Assembly (NCBI GenBank): GCA_035689115.1
Contig: DASSMA010000064.1
Location: 1-64,000, forward strand
DNA from: JAHFUS01 sp035689115
Lineage (GTDB): Bacteria; Actinomycetota; Acidimicrobiia; Acidimicrobiales; GCA-2861595
Direction: 5' to 3'
DNA: 64,000 nucleotides
Below the pieces are notes generated by a model. It did no database searches. It worked only from the letters and a program-made list of their open reading frames with translations, and was not told where the DNA came from. Position 1 is the first letter of the stretch, and the number at the start of each line of letters is the position of its first letter. The position numbers and the translations under genes were made by a program. Below are positions 33,480 through 42,479 of this stretch, in pieces.

Positions 33480-34691
33480 TCACCTTGACGGCGCCGGCGC
33501 CCGGGGCAGCTCGGCCACCACGGTGGTCCCCCGGCCGGGCTCGGAGAGGATCTGCAGCGTGCCGCCCACCAGCGCGACCCGCTCGTGCATGCCCTCGATG
33601 CCGAGATGGCCGCCGGGCGGGGGGTGGCGCGGTTCGAAGCCGGCGCCGTCGTCCTCGACGAGGACCCGCACCCGCGCCGGCCCGACGGCCACCGTGACGC
33701 TCGCCTCCGAGGCGGCGGCGTGGCGCACCACGTTGGTGAGGGCCTCCTGGGCGACCCGGTACACCACGGTCTCCACCGCCGGGTCGAGCCGCTCGCCGGC
33801 GTCGAGGCCGGTGACGGCCAGGCCGACCGGCAGCGCGGCGCGGGCGCCGACCGCCTGGGTGAGGCGCTCGAGAGCCGCAGTGAGCCCGATGTCGTCGAGC
33901 ACCGTGGGGCGCAGCTCGAACGCCAGCTCCCGGGTGCGCCGCAGGGCGTCGGCCACCAGCTCGCGGAGCTCCTCGATGTAGGGGCCGGCGTCCTCGACCA
34001 GGCGCAGGCCGAGGAGCACGGACGTGAGGGCCTGCCCCACGTCGTCGTGCAGGTCGCGGGCCACCCGGGCCCGCTCCGCCTCCTGGGCGGCGATGACCTC
34101 GGCCAGCAGGGCCTGCCGGGAGCGGGCCCGCTCCTCGGCGGCCACCTGCTGGGTGACGGCCTCGACCCGAGCCCGCTCGGCGGCGACCAGCTCGGCGCTC
34201 TCGACCGCCCCGGTGGCGAACGCAGCGAGCGTCGCGGCCAGCGCCTCGTCCTCGGCGTCGAAGGGGCGGCCGTCACCCTTCTCGCTCAGGTACAGGTTGC
34301 CGTAGCGCCGGCCGCCCCGCATCACCGGCACGCCGAGCAGGGTGCGCATGGGGGGATGGCCGGCGGGGAAGCCGCAGGCCCGCTCCTCGGCGGCCAGGTC
34401 GTCCACGCGGAGCGGCCCGTCGGCGGCCAGCAGGTGGCCGAGCAGGCCGCGCCCCTCGGGGAGCCGGCCGATGAGGGCCACGGCGGCGGCGTCGAGGCCG
34501 TGGTGGACGAACCGCCGGATCCGCCCGCCCTCGTCGTAGGTCGCGAGGGCGGCGTAGCGGGCGCCGAGGACCTCGGCGGCACCGTCGACGATGCGCTGGA
34601 GGACCTCGTCGAGGTCGTGGGGACCCGTCAGCTGGAGGGCGGCGTCGAGCAGGGTCCTGAGCCGGGCCGGCCAGTACTCCACCTCGGGCAC
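33480..34691 (-). CDS. GAF-domain sensor histidine kinase (DevS/DosS-like)
   Basis: It encodes 403 residues from ATG. The N-terminal GAF domain (about 20-165) contains LLGHLLAADGPLRVDDLAAEERACGFPAGHPPMRTLLGVPVMRGGRRYGNLYLSEKG, very close in pattern to the GAF domains of mycobacterial DevS/DosT, though only one such domain is present. A coiled coil follows, then the HisKA_3 dimerisation box ARVARDLHDDVGQALT with the phospho-accepting His near 218, and an HATPase domain with NVVRHAAASEA and EDDGAGF. No transmembrane segment is seen. Heme binding, as in DevS, would need experimental support. Confidence 0.87.
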   Translation of the reverse strand: MPEVEYWPARLRTLLDAALQLTGPHDLDEVLQRIVDGAAEVLGARYAALATYDEGGRIRRFVHHGLDAAAVALIGRLPEGRGLLGHLLAADGPLRVDDLAAEERACGFPAGHPPMRTLLGVPVMRGGRRYGNLYLSEKGDGRPFDAEDEALAATLAAFATGAVESAELVAAERARVEAVTQQVAAEERARSRQALLAEVIAAQEAERARVARDLHDDVGQALTSVLLGLRLVEDAGPYIEELRELVADALRRTRELAFELRPTVLDDIGLTAALERLTQAVGARAALPVGLAVTGLDAGERLDPAVETVVYRVAQEALTNVVRHAAASEASVTVAVGPARVRVLVEDDGAGFEPRHPPPGGHLGIEGMHERVALVGGTLQILSEPGRGTTVVAELPRAPAPSR

Positions 34692-34706
34692 GGTAGCGGG
34701 AAGGGG

Positions 34707-37376
34707 CTACGCGGCCCGGAGCAGCGGGCGCTCGGCCAGGTAGGCGTCGCGGCATCCCGTCGAGCAGAAGTACCAGCGCCGGCCGCCGGCGTCCACGGCC
34801 GCCGCCGCGGTGGCGATGTCGACCGTCATCCCGCACACCGGGTCGGTGGCGGTCGCCGGCTCCTCGTCCTGCCCGCCGACCTCGACCTTCGGCTCCACCG
34901 GCTCCACCGCGACCGTCGGGAGGGGCCGCGGCTTCCAGCGACGGAGCCGGTTGGCGTTGCCGACGACCGACAGCGAGCTGGCGGCCATGGCGGCGGCGGC
35001 GATCATCGGGCTCAGCCGCAGGCCGGTGAAGGGGTACAGCACGCCGGCGGCGATGGGGATGCCCACGCCGTTGTAGATCAGGGCGAAGAACAGGTTCTGG
35101 CGGATGTTGCGCATGGTGGCCCGGCTGAGGGCGATGGCGGTGACCACGCCCTCCAGGGCTCCGGAGATCAGGGTGATGTCGGAGGACTCGATGGCCACGT
35201 CGGTGCCGGTGCCGATGGCCAGGCCGACGTCGGCCTGGGCGAGGGCGGGGGCGTCGTTGATGCCGTCGCCCACCATCCCGACCCGCCGGCCCTCCGCCTG
35301 GAGGCGGCGGACCTCGGCCGCCTTGTGCTCGGGCAGGACCTCGGCCACGACCCGCCGGATGCCGACGGCCCGGGCGATGGCGGCACCCGTGCGGCGGTTG
35401 TCGCCGGTCATCATCACCACGTCGACGCCCAGGCCGGTGAGCGCGGCGACCGCCGCCGCCGACCCGTCCTTCACCGTGTCGGCCACCGCCACCACGGCGG
35501 CCGGGCGGCCGTCGACGGCGACCAGCATCGGGGTCTTGCCCTCCGCCGACAGCCGCTCGGCAGCCGCCTCGAGGACCGTCGTGCCGACGCCGGCGTCGCC
35601 CAGCAGGCGGGTGTTGCCGACCAGTACGTCGTGGCCGTCGACCCGGGCCCGCACGCCCTTGCCGGTGACCGAGTCGAACTCCTCGGCGTCGCCCACCGCG
35701 AGCCCCCTCTGGCGGGCCCCCTCGACGATGGCGGCGGCCAGCGGGTGCTCGGACGGGCGCTCGGCGGCCGCGACCAAGGCAAGCACGTGGTCGGAGGGCC
35801 CGTCCACGGCGACGACGTCGGTGAGGGCCGGCCTGCCGACGGTCACGGTGCCGGTCTTGTCGAGCACGACGGTGTCGAGGCGGTGGGCCGTCTCCAGCGC
35901 CTCGGCCGAGCGGATGAGGATGCCGGCGGTAGCGCCCTTGCCGGTGCCGACCATGATCGACAGCGGCGTGGCCAGGCCCAGGGCGCAGGGGCAGGCGATG
36001 ATCAGCACCGACACGGCGCTGACCAGAGCCAGGGTGAACGCCGGCGACGGGCCGAACACGAACCACACGGCGAGCGTGACGACGGCGATGGCCATGACGG
36101 CGGGGACGAAGTAGCCGGAGATGGCGTCGGCCAGGCGCTGGATGGGCGCCTTGGAGGCCTGGGCCTGCTCCACCAGCCGGATGATCTGGGCGAGCATGGT
36201 GTCCCGGCCCACCTTGGTGGCCCGGAAGCGGAAGGCGCCGGTCTGGTTCACGGTCGCCCCGATGACGGTGTCGCCGGCCTGCTTCACGACCGGGATCGGC
36301 TCGCCGGTGACCATCGACTCGTCCACCGCCGAGCGCCCCTCCAGGACCTCGCCGTCCACGGGGACCTTCTCGCCGGGGCGCACCACCACGACGTCGCCGG
36401 CCTCGACCTCCTCGATGGGCACGTCGATCTCGCCGCCGCCCCGCACCACCCGGGCGGTGCGGGCCTGGAGGCCGATCAGGGTGCGGATGGCCTCGCTGGT
36501 GCCGGCCTTGGCCCGCACCTCCAGCAGGCGGCCCACCATGATCAGGGTGATGATCACGCCGACCGCCTCGAAGTACACCTCTCGCACGTCGGAGGGAACC
36601 AGGGACGGGACCAGCGTCACCAGCAGGCTGTAGCCGAAGGCGGCGGAGGTGCCCAGGGTGATGAGGGTGTTCATGTCGGCCGCCCGGTGGCGAAGGGTGA
36701 GCCACCCGGTGCGGTGGATGGGCCAGCCGCTGTAGAACATCACCGGCGCGATCAGGGCCAGCTGCACCCAGCGGTTGAGCAGCAGGTCGGGCACCCGGTT
36801 CACGTTGAACAGCTCGCTGGCCATGACGGCGAACAGCACCGGCGCGGTGAGCACGGCGCCCACCACCACCCGGCGGGTGAGGTCGGCCATCTCGGCCCGG
36901 CGGGCGGCGGACTCCCGGTCCTCGGCCTCGCCTGGGACCGGCAGCGGCGCCTCCACCGCCGTGGCCGCGGCCGGCGGGGCGGCCGGCGCCGGCTGGCCCT
37001 CGGCCTCGTCGACCACGAGGGTGCCGTGGATCATGTTCATGCCGCAGGCGAAGCCGTAGGTGCCGGCCCCCGCCGGCGGCAGCTCGACCGTGGTGGTGGC
37101 GTAGGCGGGGAGGGCCCGGGCCAGGGCGAAGTCGGAGAACACCACCTTGGCCGAGCAGTCGCCCGTCTCCTGGCGGTCGAAGTGCAGGCGCAGGGGGACG
37201 CCGGCGCGGGCGTGGATCACGTCGGGCGAGTACCCGCCGCGCACGACGACGGTGGCCTCCTGGACCCCGTCGCGCAGCTCGGTCCGCCCGCCGGCCCGGG
37301 GGGCGAAGAAGAACCAGGCGATGCCGGCCAGCAGGGCGGCGGCGCCGACCAGGACGGCGATGTCGAGCGGGGTCAT
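34707..37376 (-). CDS. Cupredoxin-like - P1B copper ATPase - YHS fusion
   Basis: It encodes 889 residues from ATG at 37376. A single TM helix (about 5-25) leads to a cupredoxin-like domain (about 30-125) whose end, YGFACGMNMIHGTLVV, carries Cys, Met and His ligands. The eight-helix P-type core follows: CPCALGLATP near 460, DKTGTVTVG near 503, VGMVGDGINDAPALAQAD near 700. The C-terminus has a YHS-type box, DPVCGMTVDIA with YFCSTGC. Classical MxCxxC heavy-metal domains are absent. This fits Cu export with an extra-cytoplasmic copper-collecting domain and a cytoplasmic YHS metal site. A 10-bp inverted repeat covers its leader. Confidence 0.9.
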   Translation of the reverse strand: MTPLDIAVLVGAAALLAGIAWFFFAPRAGGRTELRDGVQEATVVVRGGYSPDVIHARAGVPLRLHFDRQETGDCSAKVVFSDFALARALPAYATTTVELPPAGAGTYGFACGMNMIHGTLVVDEAEGQPAPAAPPAAATAVEAPLPVPGEAEDRESAARRAEMADLTRRVVVGAVLTAPVLFAVMASELFNVNRVPDLLLNRWVQLALIAPVMFYSGWPIHRTGWLTLRHRAADMNTLITLGTSAAFGYSLLVTLVPSLVPSDVREVYFEAVGVIITLIMVGRLLEVRAKAGTSEAIRTLIGLQARTARVVRGGGEIDVPIEEVEAGDVVVVRPGEKVPVDGEVLEGRSAVDESMVTGEPIPVVKQAGDTVIGATVNQTGAFRFRATKVGRDTMLAQIIRLVEQAQASKAPIQRLADAISGYFVPAVMAIAVVTLAVWFVFGPSPAFTLALVSAVSVLIIACPCALGLATPLSIMVGTGKGATAGILIRSAEALETAHRLDTVVLDKTGTVTVGRPALTDVVAVDGPSDHVLALVAAAERPSEHPLAAAIVEGARQRGLAVGDAEEFDSVTGKGVRARVDGHDVLVGNTRLLGDAGVGTTVLEAAAERLSAEGKTPMLVAVDGRPAAVVAVADTVKDGSAAAVAALTGLGVDVVMMTGDNRRTGAAIARAVGIRRVVAEVLPEHKAAEVRRLQAEGRRVGMVGDGINDAPALAQADVGLAIGTGTDVAIESSDITLISGALEGVVTAIALSRATMRNIRQNLFFALIYNGVGIPIAAGVLYPFTGLRLSPMIAAAAMAASSLSVVGNANRLRRWKPRPLPTVAVEPVEPKVEVGGQDEEPATATDPVCGMTVDIATAAAAVDAGGRRWYFCSTGCRDAYLAERPLLRAA

Positions 37377-37406
37377 TGGTGGACCATCCTTTCGTCTGGT
37401 CCACCA
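37377..37406. promoter_or_regulatory. Inverted repeat in the copper-ATPase leader
   Basis: The arms TGGTGGACCA (37377-37386) and TGGTCCACCA (37397-37406) are exact complements with a ten-base loop and lie immediately upstream of the ATPase start, covering the ribosome-binding region. It could be an operator for a copper-responsive repressor or an RNA hairpin that limits translation. Confidence 0.45.
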
Positions 37407-37443
37407 GTGAGTTGCTTGATGGACCGGCCTCCCGTCGGGCCTG

Positions 37444-37878
37444 TCATGGCGTCTCCTTCCCGTCGGGAGGGCAGGGGTCGTGGACGCAGCCGAGGATGGA
37501 ACGCATGGCGGCACCCAGGTCCTCGCCCACGCGCTCGCGGGCGATGTAGGCGCCGGCGCCGCGGCCGAGGGCCTCGGCCCGGTAGCCGGCGTCGGGTTCG
37601 GGACCGACCACCACCACTCGGCAGGCCGGGAAGCCGTCCGTGCGGCAGCGCCGGAAATCGTCGGCGTCCACGACGGCCAGGTCGGGCCGGCGGCGCTGGA
37701 GCGCCGGCGCCAGCCGCTCGCCGGCCCCGAGGTCGCCGGCCACCCAGCAGTGGTACTCCTGCTCCAGCAGATCCCCGGTGAGGCGGCGCATCCCGGGATG
37801 GCGGATCGCCACCAGCACGAGGGGGTGCCCGTCGCACACCGGGCAGCGGGGTGTCGTCTCCTCGGGGGTCGGTGCCAT
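37444..37878 (-). CDS. Receiver-like protein with N-terminal zinc-ribbon-like motif
   Basis: It encodes 144 residues; GAGG precedes the ATG at 37878. CPVCDGHPLVLVAIRHPGMRR at the N-terminus is followed by a receiver-like Rossmann part: LAVVDADDF at the acceptor position, VVVVGPEPD and GAGAYIARERVGEDLGAAM. There is no output domain. A Cys-x2-Cys pair near residue 12 and a late CVHDPC pair could bind metal. It lies 67 bases upstream of the copper ATPase on the same strand and may share its transcript. The function is unknown. Confidence 0.55.
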   Translation of the reverse strand: MAPTPEETTPRCPVCDGHPLVLVAIRHPGMRRLTGDLLEQEYHCWVAGDLGAGERLAPALQRRRPDLAVVDADDFRRCRTDGFPACRVVVVGPEPDAGYRAEALGRGAGAYIARERVGEDLGAAMRSILGCVHDPCPPDGKETP

Positions 37879-38062
37879 CGGGTCCTCCTGCGACCAAGGA
37901 TGCGGGCCGGCGTGGACTGGCGCATCCGCCCGCGCCACTGATCCCGGGTGACGGCGCCGTCCGTAGTCGCCCGCAGCCCCGTTCCGTACCCGGCTCGGAT
38001 GGCGGCGCCCCGCCGGCAGCCGATGCTGGCACCGACGGAGCACGCCCGAGAAGGAGACCGTC

Positions 38063-38281
38063 ATGAGCAATTACCAGCGATTCCTGGGGCCCGGCCTCGT
38101 CGTGGTCGCCGTCCTCGCCGTGGCGACGGCGCTCGGCGCCCCGATCCTCACGTACCTGCCGGTCGCCGTCGTGGCCCTGGCGTGCCCCCTGATGATGATC
38201 TTCATGATGAAGGGGATGCACGGCAGCCACGGCGAGAGCCACGAGCCGCAGGCCACCCCGAAGGAGGGTGACGGGCGGTGA
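38063..38281 (+). CDS. DUF2933-like small membrane protein
   Basis: It encodes 72 residues; AAGGAG precedes the ATG. Two hydrophobic segments (about 10-28 and 31-48) end in ALACPLMMIFMMKGMHGSHGESH, the CPLM..FM..xMHG pattern of DUF2933 proteins, which are often next to copper-resistance genes. The His/Met-rich tail could bind copper. Its stop overlaps the GTG of the first ABC permease gene by four bases, so it is the first gene of that four-gene operon. Confidence 0.72.
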   Translation: MSNYQRFLGPGLVVVAVLAVATALGAPILTYLPVAVVALACPLMMIFMMKGMHGSHGESHEPQATPKEGDGR

Positions 38282-39405
38282 ACCCGCGGTCGGTCCGAGC
38301 CCACCCTCGCCGGGTCCCGCTCGCCCGCCGCAACCTGACGGCCGACCGCCGGCGCCTGGCCGCCGGCGTGACCGGCGTCGGCCTGGCCGTCATGCTGATC
38401 CTGCTCCTCGACGGCATGTGGGCAGGGATCCGCCAGCAGGCGACGCTGTACTCCGAGCGCTCCGGCGCCGACCTGTTCGTCCTCCAGCCCGGTGTCCGTG
38501 ACCTCACCGCCGGCGCCGGCTCCCTTCCGCTTCCGACGGTCGACCAGGTGCGGGCCGACCCCGGCGTGGCCTGGGCCGCCCCCGTCCGCACCGCCTACGT
38601 GATCCTCCAGCTCCACGGCCGGAAGGTGCCGGCCTACGTGGTCGGCTCGGTGCCCGGCCAGCGGGGCGGGCCGTGGTCGTCGGCGTCCGGGCGGCCCCCG
38701 CGATCCGACGACGAGATCACCGTGGGGACGGTCCTCGCCCGGCGCCACGGCATCGGCGTGGGCGACCGGCTGGAGCTGCTGGGCCGGTCCTTCCGGGTCG
38801 TCGGCCTCTCGGACAGCAACGGCTTCATGCTGTCCTACGTCTTCGTCACCCACGACGCCCTCGACGGCCTGGCCGGATCGCCGGGCCGGACGAGCTTCGT
38901 GCTGGCCGGCGCCGCCGACGCCGGCGGGGCGACGGCCCGGCTCCGGGCGCAGGGACTCGACACCCTCGGCCGGCACCAGGTGTCGGTCAACAACCTGCGC
39001 TTCGCCACGGGCATCCTCGGCTCGCCCGTACGGCTCATGGTCGCCGTCGGCCTGGCCGCGGGGACGATGATCATCGCCCTCACCGCCTACACCGCCGTCG
39101 TGGAGCGCCGGCGCGAGTACGGGATCGTCAAGGCCATGGGCGGGACGGGCCGCTTCCTGGTCGGGCTGGCCGTCGCCCAGACGCTGACCCTGGCCGCCCT
39201 CGGGCTCGGCGCCGGCTGGCTGCTCTTCGTGGCCGGCCGGGGCGTCATCGACGCGTCGCGGCCGCAGTTCGCCATCGTGCTGACCGCCGGCGCGGCGGGC
39301 CGGGCGGTCGCCGCCGCCCTCGGCATGGCGCTGCTGGCCGCCGTCGTCCCCGCCCGCCGCCTGGCCGCCCTCGAGCCGGCCGCCGCCTACAGGTCCGCAG
39401 CATGA
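38278..39405 (+). CDS. MacB/FtsX-type ABC transporter permease 1
   Basis: It encodes 375 residues from GTG. An N-terminal TM helix (GVTGVGLAVMLILLLDGMWAG, about 22-42) is followed by a large extracellular domain (about 45-235) and three C-terminal helices, the FtsX topology. The FtsX-type loop RRREYGIVKAMGGTGRFLVGL near residue 280 is clear. It would form the membrane part of a mechanotransmission-type exporter with the second permease and the ATPase. It overlaps the DUF2933-like gene before it and the next permease gene after it by four bases each. Confidence 0.85.
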   Translation: MNPRSVRAHPRRVPLARRNLTADRRRLAAGVTGVGLAVMLILLLDGMWAGIRQQATLYSERSGADLFVLQPGVRDLTAGAGSLPLPTVDQVRADPGVAWAAPVRTAYVILQLHGRKVPAYVVGSVPGQRGGPWSSASGRPPRSDDEITVGTVLARRHGIGVGDRLELLGRSFRVVGLSDSNGFMLSYVFVTHDALDGLAGSPGRTSFVLAGAADAGGATARLRAQGLDTLGRHQVSVNNLRFATGILGSPVRLMVAVGLAAGTMIIALTAYTAVVERRREYGIVKAMGGTGRFLVGLAVAQTLTLAALGLGAGWLLFVAGRGVIDASRPQFAIVLTAGAAGRAVAAALGMALLAAVVPARRLAALEPAAAYRSAA

Positions 39406-40514
39406 GGGGCCGGGTGCCGCTGGCCCGCCGGGCGCTGTTCCAGGACCGGCGCCGGGCCGCCCTGGCCGCCGGCGGCGTGGCCGCCGCCCTGCTCCTGGTC
39501 CTGCTCCTCCAGGGCATCTTCGACGGCGCCATGCGCCAGGCGACCGCCTACCTGCGAGCCTCGCCGGCCGACGTCATCGTGTCCCAGCGCGACGTGCGAA
39601 CCATGCACATGTCGGTGTCGGCCCTGGACCCGGCCACGGACGACGCCGTCCGGGCCGTCGACGGGGTGGCGTGGGCCGAGGGCCTCCGGTACACCACCAC
39701 GTTCCTCGTCGGAGCGGGGGACCGCCAGCAGCTCAGCTACGTCATCGGCTACGACACCGCCACCGGCCGGGGCGGGCCCCGGCGGCTGAGCGCCGGGCGG
39801 CCGCCCGGCCCGGGGGAGATCCTCGTCGAGCGCATCGCCGCCGACCGCCTCGGGCTGCGGCTCGGCGATCGCGTCGGCGTCTTCGGCGGCACCTTCCGGG
39901 TCAGCGGCCTGTTCCACGGCGGCACCACCATCGCCAACTCGGCGGCCTTCATCCGCACCGAGGACTTCGCCGCCGGAACGCCGAGCGCCTACGTGCTGGT
40001 GGGCGCCCGGCCGGGGGTGCCCGCCGGCGACCTGGCCCGCCGGGTGGCCGCAGCCGTCCCCGGCGACACCGTGCAGACGACCGGCCGCTTCGCCCGCGAG
40101 GAGGCCGCCCTCGTGCGCGACATGTCGGCCGACCTCATGCGGATCATGTCCACCATCGGCCTGCTCATCGCCCTGGCCGTCATCGCCCTGACGCTGTTCA
40201 CCCTCACCCTGGCCAAGCTGCGCGAGCACGCGGTGGTGAAGGCGCTGGGCGGGCGCACCCGCCGGCTGGCGGCCGTCGTCCTGGCCGAGGCCGCCTGGTC
40301 GGTCGCCCTGGCCGTGGCCGTGGCCACCGCCGCCGCCGTGGTGCTGGGCGCCGTGGTGGGCCGGGTGAACCCCGCCGTCGCCGTCGCCGTCACGCCGGCC
40401 GGCGTGGTGCGCGTCGGGCTCTCCGCCCTGGCGGTCGGGGCGGTGGGGGCGATCGTCCCGCTCCGCCGGGTCGTGGCCGTCGACCCGGCCTCGGCCTTCC
40501 GGAGGGCGTCATGA
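39402..40514 (+). CDS. MacB/FtsX-type ABC transporter permease 2
   Basis: It encodes 370 residues; the ATG overlaps the previous stop (ATGA). The same topology is seen: TM1 AALAAGGVAAALLLVLLLQG, an extracellular domain to about 250, then three helices around ALAVIALTLFTLTLAKLREHAVVKALGG. It is a divergent paralogue of the first permease (shared VPLARR..L..DRRR start). A heterodimer with that protein is likely. Its ATGA stop overlaps the ATPase start. Confidence 0.85.
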   Translation: MRGRVPLARRALFQDRRRAALAAGGVAAALLLVLLLQGIFDGAMRQATAYLRASPADVIVSQRDVRTMHMSVSALDPATDDAVRAVDGVAWAEGLRYTTTFLVGAGDRQQLSYVIGYDTATGRGGPRRLSAGRPPGPGEILVERIAADRLGLRLGDRVGVFGGTFRVSGLFHGGTTIANSAAFIRTEDFAAGTPSAYVLVGARPGVPAGDLARRVAAAVPGDTVQTTGRFAREEAALVRDMSADLMRIMSTIGLLIALAVIALTLFTLTLAKLREHAVVKALGGRTRRLAAVVLAEAAWSVALAVAVATAAAVVLGAVVGRVNPAVAVAVTPAGVVRVGLSALAVGAVGAIVPLRRVVAVDPASAFRRAS

Positions 40515-41215
40515 GCACGGTGTCGGTGCGATCGCTGACCAAGACCTACGGCCAGGGCGACCTGGCCGTCGCCGCCGTGCGGGCCGTCGACCTCGACGTG
40601 GCCCCCGGCGAGGTGGTGCTGATCATGGGGCCGTCGGGAAGCGGCAAGACGACCCTGCTGCTGATGCTCGGGGCCATGCTCCGGCCGACGTCGGGGACCG
40701 TCACCGTCGACGGGGTCGAGCTGGCCTCGGCGGCCGAGCGCGACCTGCCGCCGCTGCGGGCCCGGCACTTCGGCTTCGTGTTCCAGGACTTCAACCTCCT
40801 TTCCGCCCTCGACGTGTCGGAGAACGTGGAGCTGGCCTGCAACCTGGCCGGCGTCACCGGCCGGCGGGCGCAGGAGCGGGCGAGGGAACTGCTCACCCGG
40901 CTCGGCCTCGGGGACCGGCTGCGCTTCCGCCCCGACCAGCTGTCCGGAGGCGAGAAGCAGCGGGTGGCGATCGCCCGGGCCCTGGCCAACGACCCCCCGT
41001 TCGTGCTGGCCGACGAGCCGACCGCCAACCTCGACTCCGCCCATGGCCGGGAGATCGCCCGCCTGCTGCGGCGCCTCGCCACCGAGGACGGCCGCAGCGT
41101 GGTGATCGTCAGCCACGACGACCGCCTGAGGGACATCGCCGACCGGGTGCTGTGGCTGGAGGACGGCGAGTTCCGCCAGCTCTCGCCGGCACCCGACCCG
41201 GTCTCGAGTACCTAG
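40511..41215 (+). CDS. ABC transporter ATP-binding protein (MacB/LolD type)
   Basis: It encodes 234 residues. Walker A is GPSGSGKTT (near 39), the Q-loop is FQDFNLLS, the signature LSGGEKQR (near 142), Walker B VLADEPTANLDS and the switch His in VIVSHDDR. It powers the FtsX-type permease pair encoded directly upstream. The small operon DUF2933-permease-permease-ATPase, next to the copper ATPase, could export a metal, lipid or peptide; no substrate can be assigned from sequence. Confidence 0.9.
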   Translation: MSTVSVRSLTKTYGQGDLAVAAVRAVDLDVAPGEVVLIMGPSGSGKTTLLLMLGAMLRPTSGTVTVDGVELASAAERDLPPLRARHFGFVFQDFNLLSALDVSENVELACNLAGVTGRRAQERARELLTRLGLGDRLRFRPDQLSGGEKQRVAIARALANDPPFVLADEPTANLDSAHGREIARLLRRLATEDGRSVVIVSHDDRLRDIADRVLWLEDGEFRQLSPAPDPVSST

Positions 41216-41272
41216 CCCTCCAACCGGCCGGTCCCGCCGTTGCCTTCCTTTCCGGAGATTGCTACGGTTCGG

Positions 41273-41299
41273 CCGTGGCCCCCAGCACGGGGGCCACGG
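41273..41299. terminator. 11-bp GC hairpin between ABC and protealysin genes
   Basis: The arms 41273-41283 and 41289-41299 are exact complements with a five-base loop. It lies 58 bases after the ABC operon and 97 bases before the peptidase start; termination of the ABC transcript is the simplest reading, but a leader structure of the peptidase mRNA is possible. The rest of this 180-base gap holds nothing recognisable. Confidence 0.45.
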
Positions 41300-41395
41300 T
41301 CCGGGGGCCGCGGTCTGAGGTGCGGCACCGGACGCCTCCACACGCGGACCGGTCACGGGCGCGCCGCCGGCGTCCGTGGGGACAGAAGGGGAGCC

Positions 41396-42460
41396 ATGAC
41401 GCACACCACCCACCGCTGCTACATCCTTCCCCCCGTCATCCTGACCCGGGTGGCCGAGCAGGGGACGGCCGAGGATCGCGACGCGGCCTTCAACACGCTG
41501 GCCTCCTCGGCCGGGATGCGAGCCCGCCGGGCGGTGCTCCAGCGCCTCGGCCAGGAGGTCAGCCCGTCGCTGATGGGCTCGCTGTTCAAGCCGAAGGGGG
41601 AGCGCCGCACCGTCTACGACATGGAGAACGGCGGCGGCGGCTCGCTCCCCGGCGTCAAGGTCCGCGGCGAGGGCGACCCGCCGAGCAAGGACACGTCGGT
41701 GAACGAGGCCTACGACGGGGCCGACGCCACCTACGACTTCTACAAGGACATCCTCGATCGGGACAGCCTCGACGGCAACGGCATGGAGCTGATCTCGTCG
41801 GTCCACTACGGCGTCGACTTCGACAACGCCTTCTGGCAGGGCACCCAGATGGTGTACGGCGACGGCAGCGGCCGCTTCCTGGTCAAGGGCAGCCTCACCT
41901 CCGACGTCTCGGTGATCGCCCACGAGATGACGCACGGCGTCACCCAGTTCACCGCAGGCCTCGTCTACAGCAAGCAGTCGGGGGCGCTCAACGAGTCGTG
42001 GTCGGACGTGCTGGGGTCGCTGGTCAAGCAGTACGTGAACAAGGAGACGGTCGAGGATGCCGACTGGCTCATCGGCGAGGGCCTGCTCGGCCCGTCGCTC
42101 GGGGGCACGGCGCTGCGGTCGATGAAGGCGCCCGGCACGGCATTCAAGTTCGACACCCAGCCCGACCACATGGACAAGTACCAGGACCTGCCCGACGACA
42201 ACAACCCGAGGAACGACAACGGCGGCGTGCACATCAACTCGGGCATCCCGAACAAGGCGTTCTACCTGGCGGCCACCGAGTTCGGCGGGTACGCCTGGGA
42301 GAAGGCGGGACCGATCTGGTACCACGCCCTCGTCGACAAGCTGAAGCCGCAGGCCCAGTTCACCGACGCGGTTGCCGCCACCGTCGCCGCAGCCACGGAG
42401 TTGTACGGCGCGGCGGAGGCCAAGGTCGTGCAGGACGCGTGGAAGCAGGTCGGCCTCTGA
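41396..42460 (+). CDS. M4-family metallopeptidase (protealysin-like)
   Basis: It encodes 354 residues from ATG with AAGGGGAG upstream. The propeptide-like start (CYILPPVILTRVAEQG...RDAAFNTLASS) is the short one typical of protealysins. The zinc site is VIAHEMTHGVTQF near 178 with the third ligand Glu in GALNESWSD, and the catalytic His region is NGGVHINSGIPNKAFYLA. No signal peptide is present, as in other protealysins, some of which act inside the cell. It is followed by the emfourin-like gene, 19 bases downstream. Confidence 0.88.
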   Translation: MTHTTHRCYILPPVILTRVAEQGTAEDRDAAFNTLASSAGMRARRAVLQRLGQEVSPSLMGSLFKPKGERRTVYDMENGGGGSLPGVKVRGEGDPPSKDTSVNEAYDGADATYDFYKDILDRDSLDGNGMELISSVHYGVDFDNAFWQGTQMVYGDGSGRFLVKGSLTSDVSVIAHEMTHGVTQFTAGLVYSKQSGALNESWSDVLGSLVKQYVNKETVEDADWLIGEGLLGPSLGGTALRSMKAPGTAFKFDTQPDHMDKYQDLPDDNNPRNDNGGVHINSGIPNKAFYLAATEFGGYAWEKAGPIWYHALVDKLKPQAQFTDAVAATVAAATELYGAAEAKVVQDAWKQVGL

Positions 42461-42479
42461 TCGGCCCTACGGTGGCCGC

